Below, in pieces: positions 25,935-34,438 of a stretch of 50,861 nucleotides of DNA (the first letter of the stretch is position 1; each line of letters starts with the position of its first letter). Both the position numbers and the translations under genes were made by a program. The stretch comes from Mycobacterium sp. 852013-50091_SCH5140682 (GTDB lineage: Bacteria > Actinomycetota > Actinomycetes > Mycobacteriales > Mycobacteriaceae), in the NCBI RefSeq assembly GCF_001665685.1, contig NZ_LZTB01000129.1, forward strand, positions 1-50,861, given 5' to 3'. Below the pieces are notes generated by a model. The model had not been told where the DNA came from. It worked only from the letters and a program-made list of their open reading frames with translations, and searched no databases.

Positions 25935-27317
25935 CTACAGAAGTTCCAGCCGGCGGGCCATGTCCGAGGCGAACACGCCGTCGGGATCGACCTTGCGGCG
26001 CACCGCGATCCACTCGTCGATGCGCGGGTACATGGCGTGGAAGGTCTCGGCCGTGGTGCGCGAATCCTTGGCGGTGTAGAGGCGCCCACCGAACTCCAGC
26101 ACGCGCCGGTCCAGGTCGGTGAGGAACTCGCCGACGCCCGGCTTGATCGGGAAGTCGACGCAGACGTTCCACCCCGGGATCGGGAAGCTCAGCGGCGCCT
26201 GGTTGCCCGGGCCGAACAGCTTGAAGACGTTGAGGAACGAGTAGTGCCCCGAGCGCTGGATGTCGTAGATGATGCCCTTGAACTCTTCGACGGCCTCCGT
26301 CGGCACCACGAACTGGTACTGCGCGAACCCGGCGGGCCCGTAGGCTCGGTTCCACTCCCCGAACATGTCCAGCGGGTGATAGAACTGCGTCAGGTTCTGC
26401 ACCTTGTTGCGGTAGGTCCCCGACTTGCGGTACCAGAGTTCGCCGATTGGCCCGAACGTGTACTTGTTGGCCAGGCCGTTGGGGAACACGTCGGGCAACG
26501 TAAGTAGCTGCGGCGCATCGAATTTCAGCGGGTTCTTCTGCAGCTTGGTGGGCAGCTGGTCGAGCTTGGCCAGCGATCCGCGGGAGATGGCGGCGCGGCC
26601 CAGCTTCGGCGGGGCGCTGATCGCGTCGAACCAGGCCGAAGAGTAGGTGTAGTTGTCCTCGCTGCCGTCGCTGTGGAAAGCGATGGTCTCGTCGAGGGTG
26701 TGCGTCACGTCGCCGTCGGCGATGAAGTACGCGGTCTCCGTCGGCGTCATCTCGATGGTGGCGCGCAGGATGATGCCCGTCAGCCCGTTGCCGCCAACGG
26801 TGGCCCAGAACAGTTCGGCCTCCGGCCCGTTCGGCGTGAGCGTGCGCACCTCGCCGGTCGCGGTCAGCAGATCCATGCTGCGTACGTGGTTGCCGAAGCT
26901 GCCGGCGCTGTGGTGGTTCTTGCCGTGGATGTCACAGCCGATGGCCCCGCCGATGGTGACCTGACGGGTGCCCGGCAGCACCGGGACCCACAGCCCGAAC
27001 GGCAGTGCCGCCTTCATCAACTGGTCCAGGTTCACCCCGGCGTCCACGTCGACGATCCGGCTCTCGGCGTCGATCGAGTGGATCCGGTTCAGGGCGGGCA
27101 TGTCGATGACCAGGCCGCCACCGTTCTGCGCGTTGTCGCCGTAGGAGCGGCCGAGCCCACGCGCGATCACGCCGCGTCCGCCCTGCTCAGCGGCCCGCGT
27201 GACGGCCTTGACGATGACCTCGGGATCAGGTGTGGAGAGCACCTGCGCGACGGTCGGTGCGGTGCGGCCCCAGCCCATCAGGCGCTTGTCCGTGGTCGGG
27301 AAATCGGTGGTCGACAT
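25935..27317 (-). CDS. dprE1: Decaprenylphosphoryl-ribose oxidase DprE1
   Basis: FAD-dependent oxidase of 460 residues, first step in converting decaprenyl-phospho-ribose to the arabinose donor; target of benzothiazinones. The FAD-binding domain has GLGRSYGDNAQNGGG and DIHGKNHHSAGSFGNHV. Cys386 in PGWNVCVDFP corresponds to the Cys387 attacked by benzothiazinones in M. tuberculosis, so the target residue is intact. The C-terminus ends FASDMARRLELL as in orthologues. I chose ATG 27317 (MSTTDFPTTDKRL) because it gives the family length; the open frame extends 44 codons upstream without family character. The furA promoter follows immediately downstream. Confidence 0.97.
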   Translation of the reverse strand: MSTTDFPTTDKRLMGWGRTAPTVAQVLSTPDPEVIVKAVTRAAEQGGRGVIARGLGRSYGDNAQNGGGLVIDMPALNRIHSIDAESRIVDVDAGVNLDQLMKAALPFGLWVPVLPGTRQVTIGGAIGCDIHGKNHHSAGSFGNHVRSMDLLTATGEVRTLTPNGPEAELFWATVGGNGLTGIILRATIEMTPTETAYFIADGDVTHTLDETIAFHSDGSEDNYTYSSAWFDAISAPPKLGRAAISRGSLAKLDQLPTKLQKNPLKFDAPQLLTLPDVFPNGLANKYTFGPIGELWYRKSGTYRNKVQNLTQFYHPLDMFGEWNRAYGPAGFAQYQFVVPTEAVEEFKGIIYDIQRSGHYSFLNVFKLFGPGNQAPLSFPIPGWNVCVDFPIKPGVGEFLTDLDRRVLEFGGRLYTAKDSRTTAETFHAMYPRIDEWIAVRRKVDPDGVFASDMARRLELL

Positions 27318-27449
27318 CGCTATGGAGGGTACCGCGCCCAGGCGTCCGCTCCGTCGCAGCTGAGCATCAAACCATGCGCCGAGTTCGACACAAATGTCGC
27401 GCCGCGAGTCCGAACACGACATTTTCGTCGGATTCGCGCGTGTGGGCAC

Positions 27450-27863
27450 TCAGTGCAAGCGGAAGATGACTGCCCGCTGTACGACGAAGTTGATGACGGT
27501 CGCCGTGCCCTGGGCGATGACGAAGGCCACGACCACGGCCACCGAGGTGTAGTTCAGCAGGTGCAGGAACAGGTGGTTGAGGCCGACCTGCACGACGAAC
27601 GTCACCAGGTAGAGCACCCACACCGCGATCAGCCGGGCCGTGCTCGGCGGTGCCTGGAAGGTCCAGCGGCGGTTGAGCAGGTAAGCGGTGGTGGTGCCTG
27701 CGACGAAGCTGATCGCCTTGGCGATGTCCGGCGGCAGGCCGATGGCCTTGTAGAGCAGCACGTAGAGGCCGAAGTCGACGACCGCGGAGATCCCGCCGGT
27801 GACGATGAACCGGAATACCTGGGTTCGCAGACTCAGGCGCGGGTTCGCAGGTGCGGTGTCCAC
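27450..27863 (-). CDS. GtrA-family membrane protein (Rv3789-like)
   Basis: Small four-helix membrane protein of 137 residues, GTG start. Helices run at about residues 15-35, 42-62, 78-98 and 108-130, with the GtrA family blocks FIVTGGISAVVDFGLYVLL and AYLLNRRWTF. The M. tuberculosis orthologue Rv3789 lies in the same place before dprE1 and has been proposed to flip decaprenyl-phospho-arabinose or to recruit AftA. A 132-base gap without recognisable sites separates it from dprE1. It starts 22 bases after the MocR regulator stop on the same strand. Confidence 0.9.
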   Translation of the reverse strand: MDTAPANPRLSLRTQVFRFIVTGGISAVVDFGLYVLLYKAIGLPPDIAKAISFVAGTTTAYLLNRRWTFQAPPSTARLIAVWVLYLVTFVVQVGLNHLFLHLLNYTSVAVVVAFVIAQGTATVINFVVQRAVIFRLH

Positions 27864-27885
27864 CCCGGCAGCTTAGCGAGCGCAC

Positions 27886-29298
27886 TTAACGCAACACCTC
27901 GGCGAGCACCGCGCGCAGCGCTTCGACGGCCGGGCCGAACGCATGCTCGGCGGGCGCCCCGAAGCCGACGATGATGCCGTCCGGGTCGGGGATCTGTGGG
28001 CCTGCCTCCGGATGACGCATGATCGAGAGTCCCTGCAGCTGGATCCCGGCCTCCCCGCACCGCCGCAGCACCTCGGGTTCGGCGCCGTCGGGCAGGGTGA
28101 GCGTGACGTTGACGCCCGCGGCCAGGCCGCGGATGCCGACGTCGAAACCGTCCAGCGCGGCGACCAAGGCGTCGCGGCGACGTCGGTACCGGTTGCGCAT
28201 GCGACGGATGTGCCGGTCGTAGCCGCCGGTGGCGATGAAGTCGGCCAGCGTCAGGGCATTGATGACGTCGACGTGGTACTGCTGCCCGCCTGCCGCAGCG
28301 ATCACCGGATCGATGAGCGCCTCGGGCAGCACCATCCAGCCCAGGCGCAGCGTCTGCGCCATGCTCTTGCTCGTCGAGCCCAGGTAGGCGACCCGTTCGG
28401 GGTCAAGCGCCTGCAATGCGCCGACGGGTTGGCGGTCGTAGCGGAACTCGCCGTCGTAGTCGTCGTCGAGCACGTACCCGTCGGTGCGCTGTGCCCACGC
28501 CACCGCGGCGCTGCGCCGTTTCGGATGCAGGGCCATACCGAACGGGTTGTGGTGGGCGGGCGTCAGCAACACCGCCGGGGTGTCGAGCGCGTCCAGGTCG
28601 TCGATGACGGCACCGTCGTCGTCCAGTCCGATCGGCACGGTCGGCACACCCGTCGCGGCGATCGCGTCGCGAAAGATGAAGAGGCCGTGGGCCTCCACCG
28701 CGATGGGGCGCCCGGACCGAAAGGCCCGCGCGAGCAGTTCGACGCCGTCGCGGACCCCGGCGCAGATGACGATCGACTCCGGTGTGGTCCGCACTCCCCG
28801 GACCCGGCCCAGATATTCGGTCAGTGCCTCGCGCAGGGCGAGCGGGCCCCGCGGATCACCCATCCGCAGCGCGGCCACCGGCGCGTCGGTCAGCGCGCGA
28901 CGGGCCGATGCCAGCCACCCGCTGCGCGGGAACTCCGACAGGTCGGGTGAGCCGGGCATCAGGTTGTGCCGTGGCATGACGGGTATGCGGCGCGGCCGCG
29001 GCGCGGGCCGGGGCGTGCTGGCCCGGGCTACCCAGGTGCCCGCACCCTGTCTTGACGCCAGCCAGCCCTCGGCGACCAGTTCGGCATAGGCCTCCGCGAC
29101 GGTGTTGCGGGCCAGGCCGAGGTCGCCGGCCAGCGCTCGGGACGGGGGCAGTGCCGCGCCGGTCGCGAGCCGGCCCGATCGGATGCCGTCGCGCAGAGCG
29201 TTGATCAGCTGCTCACGGGCCGTGCGACTGCCCGGTTCGATGACGGCCCGCAGTTCCAGGTGCAGATCCCGACTGCCCGAATTGGCCCGCGAAGTCAT
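27886..29298 (-). CDS. MocR-type regulator (GntR helix-turn-helix plus aminotransferase domain)
   Basis: PLP-dependent transcription regulator of 470 residues. Residues 15-85 are a GntR winged helix (LINALRDGIRSGRLATGAALPPSRALAGDLGLARNTVAEAY). Residues 110-470 are a fold-type I aminotransferase domain; the PLP Lys is in YLGSTSKSMAQTLRLGW and the PLP-contacting Asp/Tyr region is YVLDDDYDGEF. ATG 29298 is chosen; longer in-frame starts add poor-quality sequence. It is divergent from the AhpD-like gene starting at 29348, with a perfect palindrome in the gap, so it probably controls that gene and itself. Its ligand cannot be told from the sequence. Confidence 0.88.
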   Translation of the reverse strand: MTSRANSGSRDLHLELRAVIEPGSRTAREQLINALRDGIRSGRLATGAALPPSRALAGDLGLARNTVAEAYAELVAEGWLASRQGAGTWVARASTPRPAPRPRRIPVMPRHNLMPGSPDLSEFPRSGWLASARRALTDAPVAALRMGDPRGPLALREALTEYLGRVRGVRTTPESIVICAGVRDGVELLARAFRSGRPIAVEAHGLFIFRDAIAATGVPTVPIGLDDDGAVIDDLDALDTPAVLLTPAHHNPFGMALHPKRRSAAVAWAQRTDGYVLDDDYDGEFRYDRQPVGALQALDPERVAYLGSTSKSMAQTLRLGWMVLPEALIDPVIAAAGGQQYHVDVINALTLADFIATGGYDRHIRRMRNRYRRRRDALVAALDGFDVGIRGLAAGVNVTLTLPDGAEPEVLRRCGEAGIQLQGLSIMRHPEAGPQIPDPDGIIVGFGAPAEHAFGPAVEALRAVLAEVLR

Positions 29299-29310
29299 AC
29301 CTTGATTGAA

Positions 29311-29322
29311 CCATCTAGATGG
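29311..29322. promoter_or_regulatory. Perfect 12-base palindrome in the MocR/AhpD intergenic region
   Basis: CCATCTAGATGG lies in the 49-base gap between the divergent starts at 29298 and 29348. A TTGATT sequence directly precedes it. It is a good candidate operator for the MocR regulator, acting on both genes. Confidence 0.55.
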
Positions 29323-29347
29323 GTCTTTTGGGGCTAGCGTTTTAGGC

Positions 29348-29818
29348 ATGACACAGACACTCGAACCCGCCCAGACCGCCGGACGCCTCAAGATCTACAA
29401 GGCTTCACCCGAGCTGTACGACGCGATGATGACGCTGTCCAATGCGTCGGCCAAGGATGTCGACCCGACCATCGCCGAACTGATCAAAATCCGTGCCTCA
29501 CAGCTCAACCGGTGCGCCTTCTGCCTCGACATGCATGCGCACGATGCGCGCAAGCAGGGGGAGACCGACCAGCGCCTGGCATTGGTCGCGGCCTGGGAAG
29601 AGGCCGGAGATCTGTTCACCGAGCAGGAGCAGGCGGCCCTCGCGCTGACCGAGGCCATCACCGACCTCAGCCACGGGCCCGTCTCCGATGCGGTCTATGC
29701 CCGGGCCGCCGCCGCATTCACCGAACGTGAACTGGGCCAGGTGATTTCGATGGCCGTCACCATCAACGCGTGGAACCGGATCAATGCCGCGGTGAAGATG
29801 CCGCCTCCGCGGCGCTGA
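29348..29818 (+). CDS. Carboxymuconolactone decarboxylase/AhpD-like protein
   Basis: Protein of 156 residues of the AhpD-like alkylhydroperoxidase family. The redox signature CAFCLDMHAHDARKQG (CxxC with following His) is the catalytic centre; LIKIRASQLNRCAFC is typical of the family. A thiol peroxidase or reductase role is likely, with unknown substrate. ATG 29348 is chosen over an upstream ATG at 29306, which would lie over the palindrome. Divergent to a MocR regulator; followed by a strong hairpin. Confidence 0.88.
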   Translation: MTQTLEPAQTAGRLKIYKASPELYDAMMTLSNASAKDVDPTIAELIKIRASQLNRCAFCLDMHAHDARKQGETDQRLALVAAWEEAGDLFTEQEQAALALTEAITDLSHGPVSDAVYARAAAAFTERELGQVISMAVTINAWNRINAAVKMPPPRR

Positions 29819-29830
29819 TCCACCGATCTC

Positions 29831-29869
29831 GCCGTGGCCGGCACGGTCCTGATCCGTGCCGGCCACGGC
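29831..29869. terminator. Perfect 16-base hairpin, bidirectional terminator
   Basis: Arms GCCGTGGCCGGCACGG (29831-29846) and CCGTGCCGGCCACGGC (29854-29869) pair without mismatch around a 7-base loop. It lies between convergent genes ending at 29818 (plus) and 29892 (minus). Confidence 0.85.
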
Positions 29870-29891
29870 TCCACTCGCACTCGAACATCGC

Positions 29892-30326
29892 TTAGTTGAA
29901 CGTCATGTCTCCGAGCTGGACGGGGAACACTTCGAGATTCTTGGGACCGGACTTGTCGCCCGTGGTCGACGGGGTTTCCGTCTGCATCGTCATGTCTGTG
30001 CCCGAGGTGAAGGGATCGTGTATGCCCACCGGGGCGACCGGCTCGTTCATCCCCTTGTGCCCGTGGCTGGCGTGGGGGCTGGCCGGGCGGCTCGGGAACA
30101 CCAGGTGCGCCGTGGGATGAGCCTCGTCGCCCGTGGTCGCCGGGCTGTCCGGGTCCCAGCTGTTGCGTGCGGAGTTCCGGCTGTTCGACGAGGCCGGGCC
30201 GGAGTTCGTGTGTGCTGCGGGTGCAGCGGCGGCCAGGCCGCTGCCGAGGCCGAGAGCCGCCAGGCCAAGGACGCCTGCCATTGCGCCAGACGCGGTGAGC
30301 TTCTTGACGGTGCTGATGGTGCTCAT
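29892..30326 (-). CDS. Small secreted protein of unknown function
   Basis: Exported protein of 144 residues. Signal peptide MSTISTVKKLTASGAMAGVLGLAALGLGSGLAAAAPA, cleavage after an Ala in AAAAPA. The mature part is Ser/Asn/Pro/His-rich and low in complexity (HTNSGPASSNSRNSARNSW, SPHASHGHKG), without cysteines, ending PVQLGDMTFN. The His-rich stretch could bind metal, but no known domain is seen. It is alone on its transcript: a hairpin terminator follows it, and 252 bases without a recognisable gene lie before it. Confidence 0.7.
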   Translation of the reverse strand: MSTISTVKKLTASGAMAGVLGLAALGLGSGLAAAAPAAHTNSGPASSNSRNSARNSWDPDSPATTGDEAHPTAHLVFPSRPASPHASHGHKGMNEPVAPVGIHDPFTSGTDMTMQTETPSTTGDKSGPKNLEVFPVQLGDMTFN

Positions 30327-30578
30327 GAATTCCCTTGCCTTTCAGGTGTTTTGCCGGCTTTCTGACCGGCTTGAAGGCAAAGTTATGGCCCTCACGAACA
30401 CCGCGGCATCGGGTGAAAAGTGCGTCTATTGCGGGCGCGGATGGTGCAAATGGTGTAGACGTGCGCTCCGGCACCTGGATTTGCTGCAGGCGGCAGCGCC
30501 ACATGGGCGCGGACGAGGTCCGCGATTCGCCATCAGTAGACAGCGCGAAACATCAAGGGACAGAACGGATATAGCTTC
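30327..30578. other. Gene-free stretch between two secreted-protein genes
   Basis: I see no credible gene. Composition is mixed, with some AT-rich patches near 30360-30450. It should hold the promoter of the secreted protein that starts at 30326; I could not fix -35/-10 boxes. Confidence 0.4.
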
Positions 30579-30935
30579 TCAGGCCAGCGCGTCGAACAGC
30601 GTCGCCAGCTGCCCCGCGGATACCGAGACCCCGCACTGTCCACGAAGCGAGGTCAGCGGACGTGCGATGTTCTGCAGGTCCAGGAACTCGCCCGGGTGGG
30701 CCAGGAAGTACGCCCGGATGGCCCCTTCGGCATCACCGGTCGATTGAGTGCCCGCCGCGGTCAGCACGTCGTTGGCGTCAGGGTGCGCGTCCAAGTACGC
30801 CCCAGCCTGGGACAGCACCCCGCTGGCGGTTGTCGCCAGCCCACTTGCCGAGCACGGCGGTGCGGCAGCCGCGGTCGGGACGGCGATGGCGAGGGACGCG
30901 AACCCGCCGATGGCGAGCATGGCAGCCAGTTTCAT
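30579..30935 (-). CDS. Haemophore-like heme-binding protein (Rv0203/MHB family)
   Basis: Secreted protein of 118 residues. Signal peptide about 1-25 (MKLAAMLAIGGFASLAIAVPTAAAAP). The mature domain begins with CSASGLATTASGVLSQAGAYLDAHPDAND and ends with LRGQCGVSVSAGQLATLFDALA. Cys28 and Cys101 likely form the conserved disulfide. Tyr47, His51 and His80 occupy positions comparable to the heme ligands I recall for Rv0203 (Tyr, His, His). The family shuttles heme across the mycobacterial envelope. No MmpL3-type partner lies nearby. Confidence 0.82.
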   Translation of the reverse strand: MKLAAMLAIGGFASLAIAVPTAAAAPPCSASGLATTASGVLSQAGAYLDAHPDANDVLTAAGTQSTGDAEGAIRAYFLAHPGEFLDLQNIARPLTSLRGQCGVSVSAGQLATLFDALA

Positions 30936-31055
30936 ACCGTGATCCTGCGTGACCGCCGGCGATCACGGGTGCGTTGTGCAGAATCGTGCCGAAAACGTTG
31001 ATGGGCTTGTTCGGTGAATTATCCCGAATTGTTCGGCGAGTATCGACGACGCCCG

Positions 31056-31328
31056 TTAATCGCCTACCGCCAATGCCCCTGCGATCAGGGATTTGTGGGC
31101 CTGGGTGAGCGCGCGGGCGTGATGAGTGATCGTCACGGCAATCGATTCGACCAGCATGGCCTCGGCAATGGTCGTCCAGCCTGGCCGGTGGACGATGCTC
31201 ACCAGATCGGTTGCGGGCGCGGCGTCCGACGATGAGTCTGGTTGCACCAGTTGACGGGACAATTCGGCCAAGGCCTCGTTCATCGCGACGATGCTCGCCT
31301 CGAGCGTGGCAACATGAGTCTGCGACAT
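31056..31328 (-). CDS. Small hypothetical protein
   Basis: Protein of 90 residues. The ATG at 31328 (MSQTHVATLEASIVAMNEAL) follows a good ribosome site AAAGGGG; an ATG at 31349 lacks one. It is predicted to be almost entirely helical, with a hydrophobic stretch AEAMLVESIAVTITHHARALTQAHKSLIAGAL that resembles short mycobacterial helical-bundle proteins (RebB-like repeats came to mind, but I cannot confirm). No signal peptide, no cysteines. Confidence 0.6.
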   Translation of the reverse strand: MSQTHVATLEASIVAMNEALAELSRQLVQPDSSSDAAPATDLVSIVHRPGWTTIAEAMLVESIAVTITHHARALTQAHKSLIAGALAVGD

Positions 31329-31476
31329 GTCAAACACCCCTTTCATCAAATGTCAGAGGCAACTGGAATTTATCGGCCCCTGTGAGGAAAAGGTAAACAG
31401 CGGCATCTCAAGACACATGCGTAGTGCGCTACCCGAAAAATAGCGCTCCCAGCCAGAGAGTCGCTAGGGTTTGGCC

Positions 31477-31890
31477 ATGGCGCCCGAGCATCCGGTGTCG
31501 GTCCTCGGAGAAGACGAAAGCTGGCGGCTGCTCGCCAGCGTGGCGCTCGGCCGCCTCGTCACCACGATCGGCACCAGAATCGAAATCTTCCCGGTCAACT
31601 TCGTCGTCCAACGGCGCACGGTCCTGTTCCGCACCGCGGAGGGCACCAAGCTGATCTCTTCCATACTCAGCGACCGCGTGGTCTTCGAGGCCGACGATCA
31701 CAACCTGATGAACGGCTGGAGCGTGATTGTGCGCGGCACCGCCGAGATGTTGGAGACGCCCGAGGACATCGCCGCGGCCGAGCGGGCCCAGCTACTGCCC
31801 TGGACGGCCACCGTCAAACGCTGCTATGTGCGGATCACGCCCAGCGAGATCTCCGGGCGCTACTTCGAATTCGGCACTCAGCCCGACTGA
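31477..31890 (+). CDS. Pyridoxamine 5'-phosphate oxidase-like flavin-binding protein
   Basis: Split beta-barrel protein of 137 residues. ATG 31477 (MAPEHPVSVLGEDESWRLL) is preceded by CTAGGG. Blocks typical of the PPOX/Pyridox_ox_2 family: SVALGRLVTTIGTRIEIFPVNFVV, VLFRTAEGTKLISSIL and WSVIVRGTAEML. These proteins bind FMN or F420 and reduce or protect small molecules; the substrate is unknown. It converges with the Wzm gene, 7 bases apart. Confidence 0.85.
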   Translation: MAPEHPVSVLGEDESWRLLASVALGRLVTTIGTRIEIFPVNFVVQRRTVLFRTAEGTKLISSILSDRVVFEADDHNLMNGWSVIVRGTAEMLETPEDIAAAERAQLLPWTATVKRCYVRITPSEISGRYFEFGTQPD

Positions 31891-31897
31891 ATGGCGG

Positions 31898-32728
31898 CTA
31901 CACCCAGTAGGGCACGCGGGCCCGGTACTGGCGCATGGCAATTGCCGCGAAGCCCCAGCCGACCGCCGTCAGCACCAGAACGACCACCCAGTGCCGGACC
32001 TCTTGGTCAGCGCCCAACAGCGGCGCCCGCACGATGTCGAGATAGTGCAGCAGCGGGTTCAATTCGACGATCTTGGCCCACGATCCGGCGCCCTGCTGCC
32101 GCAGCGTGGACTCGTTCCAGATGATCGGCGTCATGAAGAACAGCAGCTGCACCACCGAGGCCAGCAGCGGGCCGATGTCGCGGTACCGCGTGGCCAGGAT
32201 GCCGAAGCACAGTGACACCCAAACACAGTTGAGCACAATGAGACCCAGTGCCGGGATGACCGCCAGATCGATCCACTTCCACGGCTTGGGATAGATGATC
32301 GCGATCACCACGAAGATGACGATGTTGTGCGCGAACAGGATCATCTGCCGCCACACCAGCCGGTAGACGTGCACCGACAGCGGAGTCGGAAGCTGTTTGA
32401 TGAGGCCCTCGTTGGCGATGAACACCTCGGAGCCTTCCAGGATGGACGCGTTGATCAGGTTCCAGATGATCAGCCCGAGCGTGACGTAAGGCAGATGTTC
32501 CGCGAGCGGCAGCTTGAACAGCTTCGAATACAGCAGGCCCATCGCCACCGCGGTGGTGCCGGTGGCGATCGTGATCCAGAACGGGCCGAGCACACTGCGG
32601 CGGTAGCGCTGCTTGATGTCCTGCCAGCCCAGATGCAGCCATAGTTCGCGTTTGCCGAACCCTTCGGCCATGTCACGCCAGGCCCGGGTCATGGTTTTGG
32701 ACTGCGCCGCAGCGTCAGTGAACGTCAT
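31898..32728 (-). CDS. wzm: ABC-2 transporter permease Wzm (Rv3783-like)
   Basis: Membrane subunit of the Wzm-Wzt exporter, 276 residues, six helices from about residue 45. Motif WLHLGWQDIKQRYRRSVLGPFW is the conserved entry of ABC-2 O-antigen/teichoic-type permeases; QLLFFMTPIIW and LNPLLHYLDIVR are also typical. In mycobacteria Wzm-Wzt exports lipid-linked galactan precursor to the periplasm. Its ATG overlaps the glfT1 stop by 4 bases (ATGA), so glfT1 and wzm are coupled. I chose 32728 over a 38-codon upstream extension. Confidence 0.93.
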   Translation of the reverse strand: MTFTDAAAQSKTMTRAWRDMAEGFGKRELWLHLGWQDIKQRYRRSVLGPFWITIATGTTAVAMGLLYSKLFKLPLAEHLPYVTLGLIIWNLINASILEGSEVFIANEGLIKQLPTPLSVHVYRLVWRQMILFAHNIVIFVVIAIIYPKPWKWIDLAVIPALGLIVLNCVWVSLCFGILATRYRDIGPLLASVVQLLFFMTPIIWNESTLRQQGAGSWAKIVELNPLLHYLDIVRAPLLGADQEVRHWVVVLVLTAVGWGFAAIAMRQYRARVPYWV

Positions 32729-33642
32729 TGTCCGGTCCTTCCGAATCTCTCGCGTCTGCCCAAGCGCCGCAGGCGGATCCATTCGCGCAGGCCCGCGGGG
32801 TCGCGGCGGGACACCAGAAAGTACCAGCCGAACCTCATCCATTCCTGGGGGAGGAGTTTGCGCAGCCCCGGCTGGGACAGCAGATAGCCGCGGTTGCGGT
32901 AGGTGAAAAACCGTTTGGTCTCGTCGTCGGGATACTGGGTGTGCATCCGGCCGCCGAGGATCGGTTTGAACTCGTCGGTGCCGCAGGGGTGCAGATAGCT
33001 TGCCGTCAAACAGGTTCCGAACGGCAGCCCGGAGCGCGCCAGCCTGCGGTGCAGTTCCACCTCGTCACCGCGGACGAACAAACGCAGATCCGGCACGCCG
33101 ACGGCCTCCACGGTGGCAGCCCGGAACAGGGCGCCGTTGAACAACGACGCGATGCCCGGCAGCAGATCACCAGAGACCGACGAGTCCTCGGTCTGCAGCT
33201 CCGAGACCAACCGGCGCCACACCAAGCCGCGGCGCAGCGGGAAGGCCAGCCGTCGGGGATCGTCGAGGTTGCACACCATCGGGGACACCTCGGCCAGGCA
33301 GTGCTGCTCGGCGCAGGCCAGCAGCGTGGCCAGTACGGTGGCGTCGGCGGGGCGGCCGTCGTCGTCGGCCAGCCAGATCCAATCGGCCCCCAATGCCAGC
33401 GCATGGAGCATGCCGAGCGCGAAACCCCCTGCGCCACCGAGGTTTCGGCGGGAACCGAGATACGTCGACGGCACCGGCTGGCTGGTCACCAGGTCCCGCA
33501 CAGCGGGGTCGTCGTCGTTGTCGACGACGACGAGATGGTCCGGACGACGCTCCTGGGTCACCACGGCCTCGAGCGACTTGGCCAAGAGCTCGCGGCGTCG
33601 ATGGGTGACGATCACCGCCGTCACGAATTCACTTGTGGCCAC
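32725..33642 (-). CDS. glfT1: Galactofuranosyltransferase GlfT1
   Basis: GT2 enzyme of 305 residues that adds the first two galactofuranose residues to the decaprenyl-linked Rha-GlcNAc linker. GT-A fold: VTAVIVTHRRRELLAKSLEAV at the N-terminus, VVVDNDDDP, the metal-binding DDD in WIWLADDDGRP, and the acceptor-side FVRGDEVELHRRL. GTG 33642 gives MATSEFVTAV and the same length as M. tuberculosis Rv3782 (304). It overlaps the wzt 3' end by 14 bases and the wzm start by 4. Confidence 0.94.
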   Translation of the reverse strand: MATSEFVTAVIVTHRRRELLAKSLEAVVTQERRPDHLVVVDNDDDPAVRDLVTSQPVPSTYLGSRRNLGGAGGFALGMLHALALGADWIWLADDDGRPADATVLATLLACAEQHCLAEVSPMVCNLDDPRRLAFPLRRGLVWRRLVSELQTEDSSVSGDLLPGIASLFNGALFRAATVEAVGVPDLRLFVRGDEVELHRRLARSGLPFGTCLTASYLHPCGTDEFKPILGGRMHTQYPDDETKRFFTYRNRGYLLSQPGLRKLLPQEWMRFGWYFLVSRRDPAGLREWIRLRRLGRRERFGRTGQ

Positions 33643-34429
33643 GCGCCGATTCCTCCAGCACCTCACGCACCGTGCGCGCGGCGTCCTCGCCCTCGTAGGC
33701 GCGGACGACCTCTTCGATACCGCCGGTCATCTTGATGGTGCCGTGGTCGATCCACATCGCGGTCTTGCACAACCGGGCCAGGAACTCGTTGGAATGGCTT
33801 GCGAACACCAGGATTCCGGAGCGCTCGACCAGGCTCTGCAGCCGTGATTGGGCCTTCTTCAAGAAGTCCGCGTCGACCGCGCCGATGCCCTCGTCGAGCA
33901 GCAGGATCTCCGGGTCGATGCTCGTCACGACGCCCATCGCCAGCCGGACCCGCATACCGGTCGAGTACGTGCGCAGCGGCATCGACAGGTATTCGCCCAG
34001 CTCGGTGAACTCGGCGATCTCGTCGACCTTGGCCAGCATCTGCTTGCGGGTCTGGCCCAGGAACAGTCCGCGGATGATGATGTTCTCGTATCCGGAGATC
34101 TCCGGGTCCATGCCGACGCCGAGGTCGAAGACCGGTGCCACCCGGCCGCGGACCGTGGCCGAACCGCGGGTCGGCTCGTAGATGCCCGAGAGCAGGCGCA
34201 GCAGGGTCGATTTCCCGGCGCCGTTGTGCCCGACCAGCCCCACCCGGTCGCCCATCTCCAGCGACATCGTGATGTCGCGCAGCGCTTCGATGACGACTAC
34301 GTTGGACTGGTTGCGCCCGATGGCGCCGCCGGCTTTACCGAGGAACGCCTTCTTCAGCGAACGCGTCTTCGCGTCGAAGATGGGGAACTCGACCCACGCC
34401 TCGCGCGTGGAAATGTGTGGATCAGACAA
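33629..34429 (-). CDS. wzt: ABC transporter ATPase Wzt (Rv3781-like)
   Basis: ATP-binding subunit of the galactan exporter, 266 residues. Walker A GHNGAGKST near residue 68; the signature is TYSTGMRVRLAMG; Walker B is EILLLDEGIGAVD; the switch His is in FASHSNEFL. The short C-terminus lacks the extra carbohydrate-binding domain of Gram-negative Wzt. It lies between bpa and glfT1, overlapping glfT1. Confidence 0.94.
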   Translation of the reverse strand: MSDPHISTREAWVEFPIFDAKTRSLKKAFLGKAGGAIGRNQSNVVVIEALRDITMSLEMGDRVGLVGHNGAGKSTLLRLLSGIYEPTRGSATVRGRVAPVFDLGVGMDPEISGYENIIIRGLFLGQTRKQMLAKVDEIAEFTELGEYLSMPLRTYSTGMRVRLAMGVVTSIDPEILLLDEGIGAVDADFLKKAQSRLQSLVERSGILVFASHSNEFLARLCKTAMWIDHGTIKMTGGIEEVVRAYEGEDAARTVREVLEESARGHK

Positions 34430-34438
34430 CAGCGGAAC

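Noticed and set aside
27318..27449. 44-residue N-terminal extension of DprE1
   Set aside because: The extension has no family similarity, while ATG 27317 gives the expected length.
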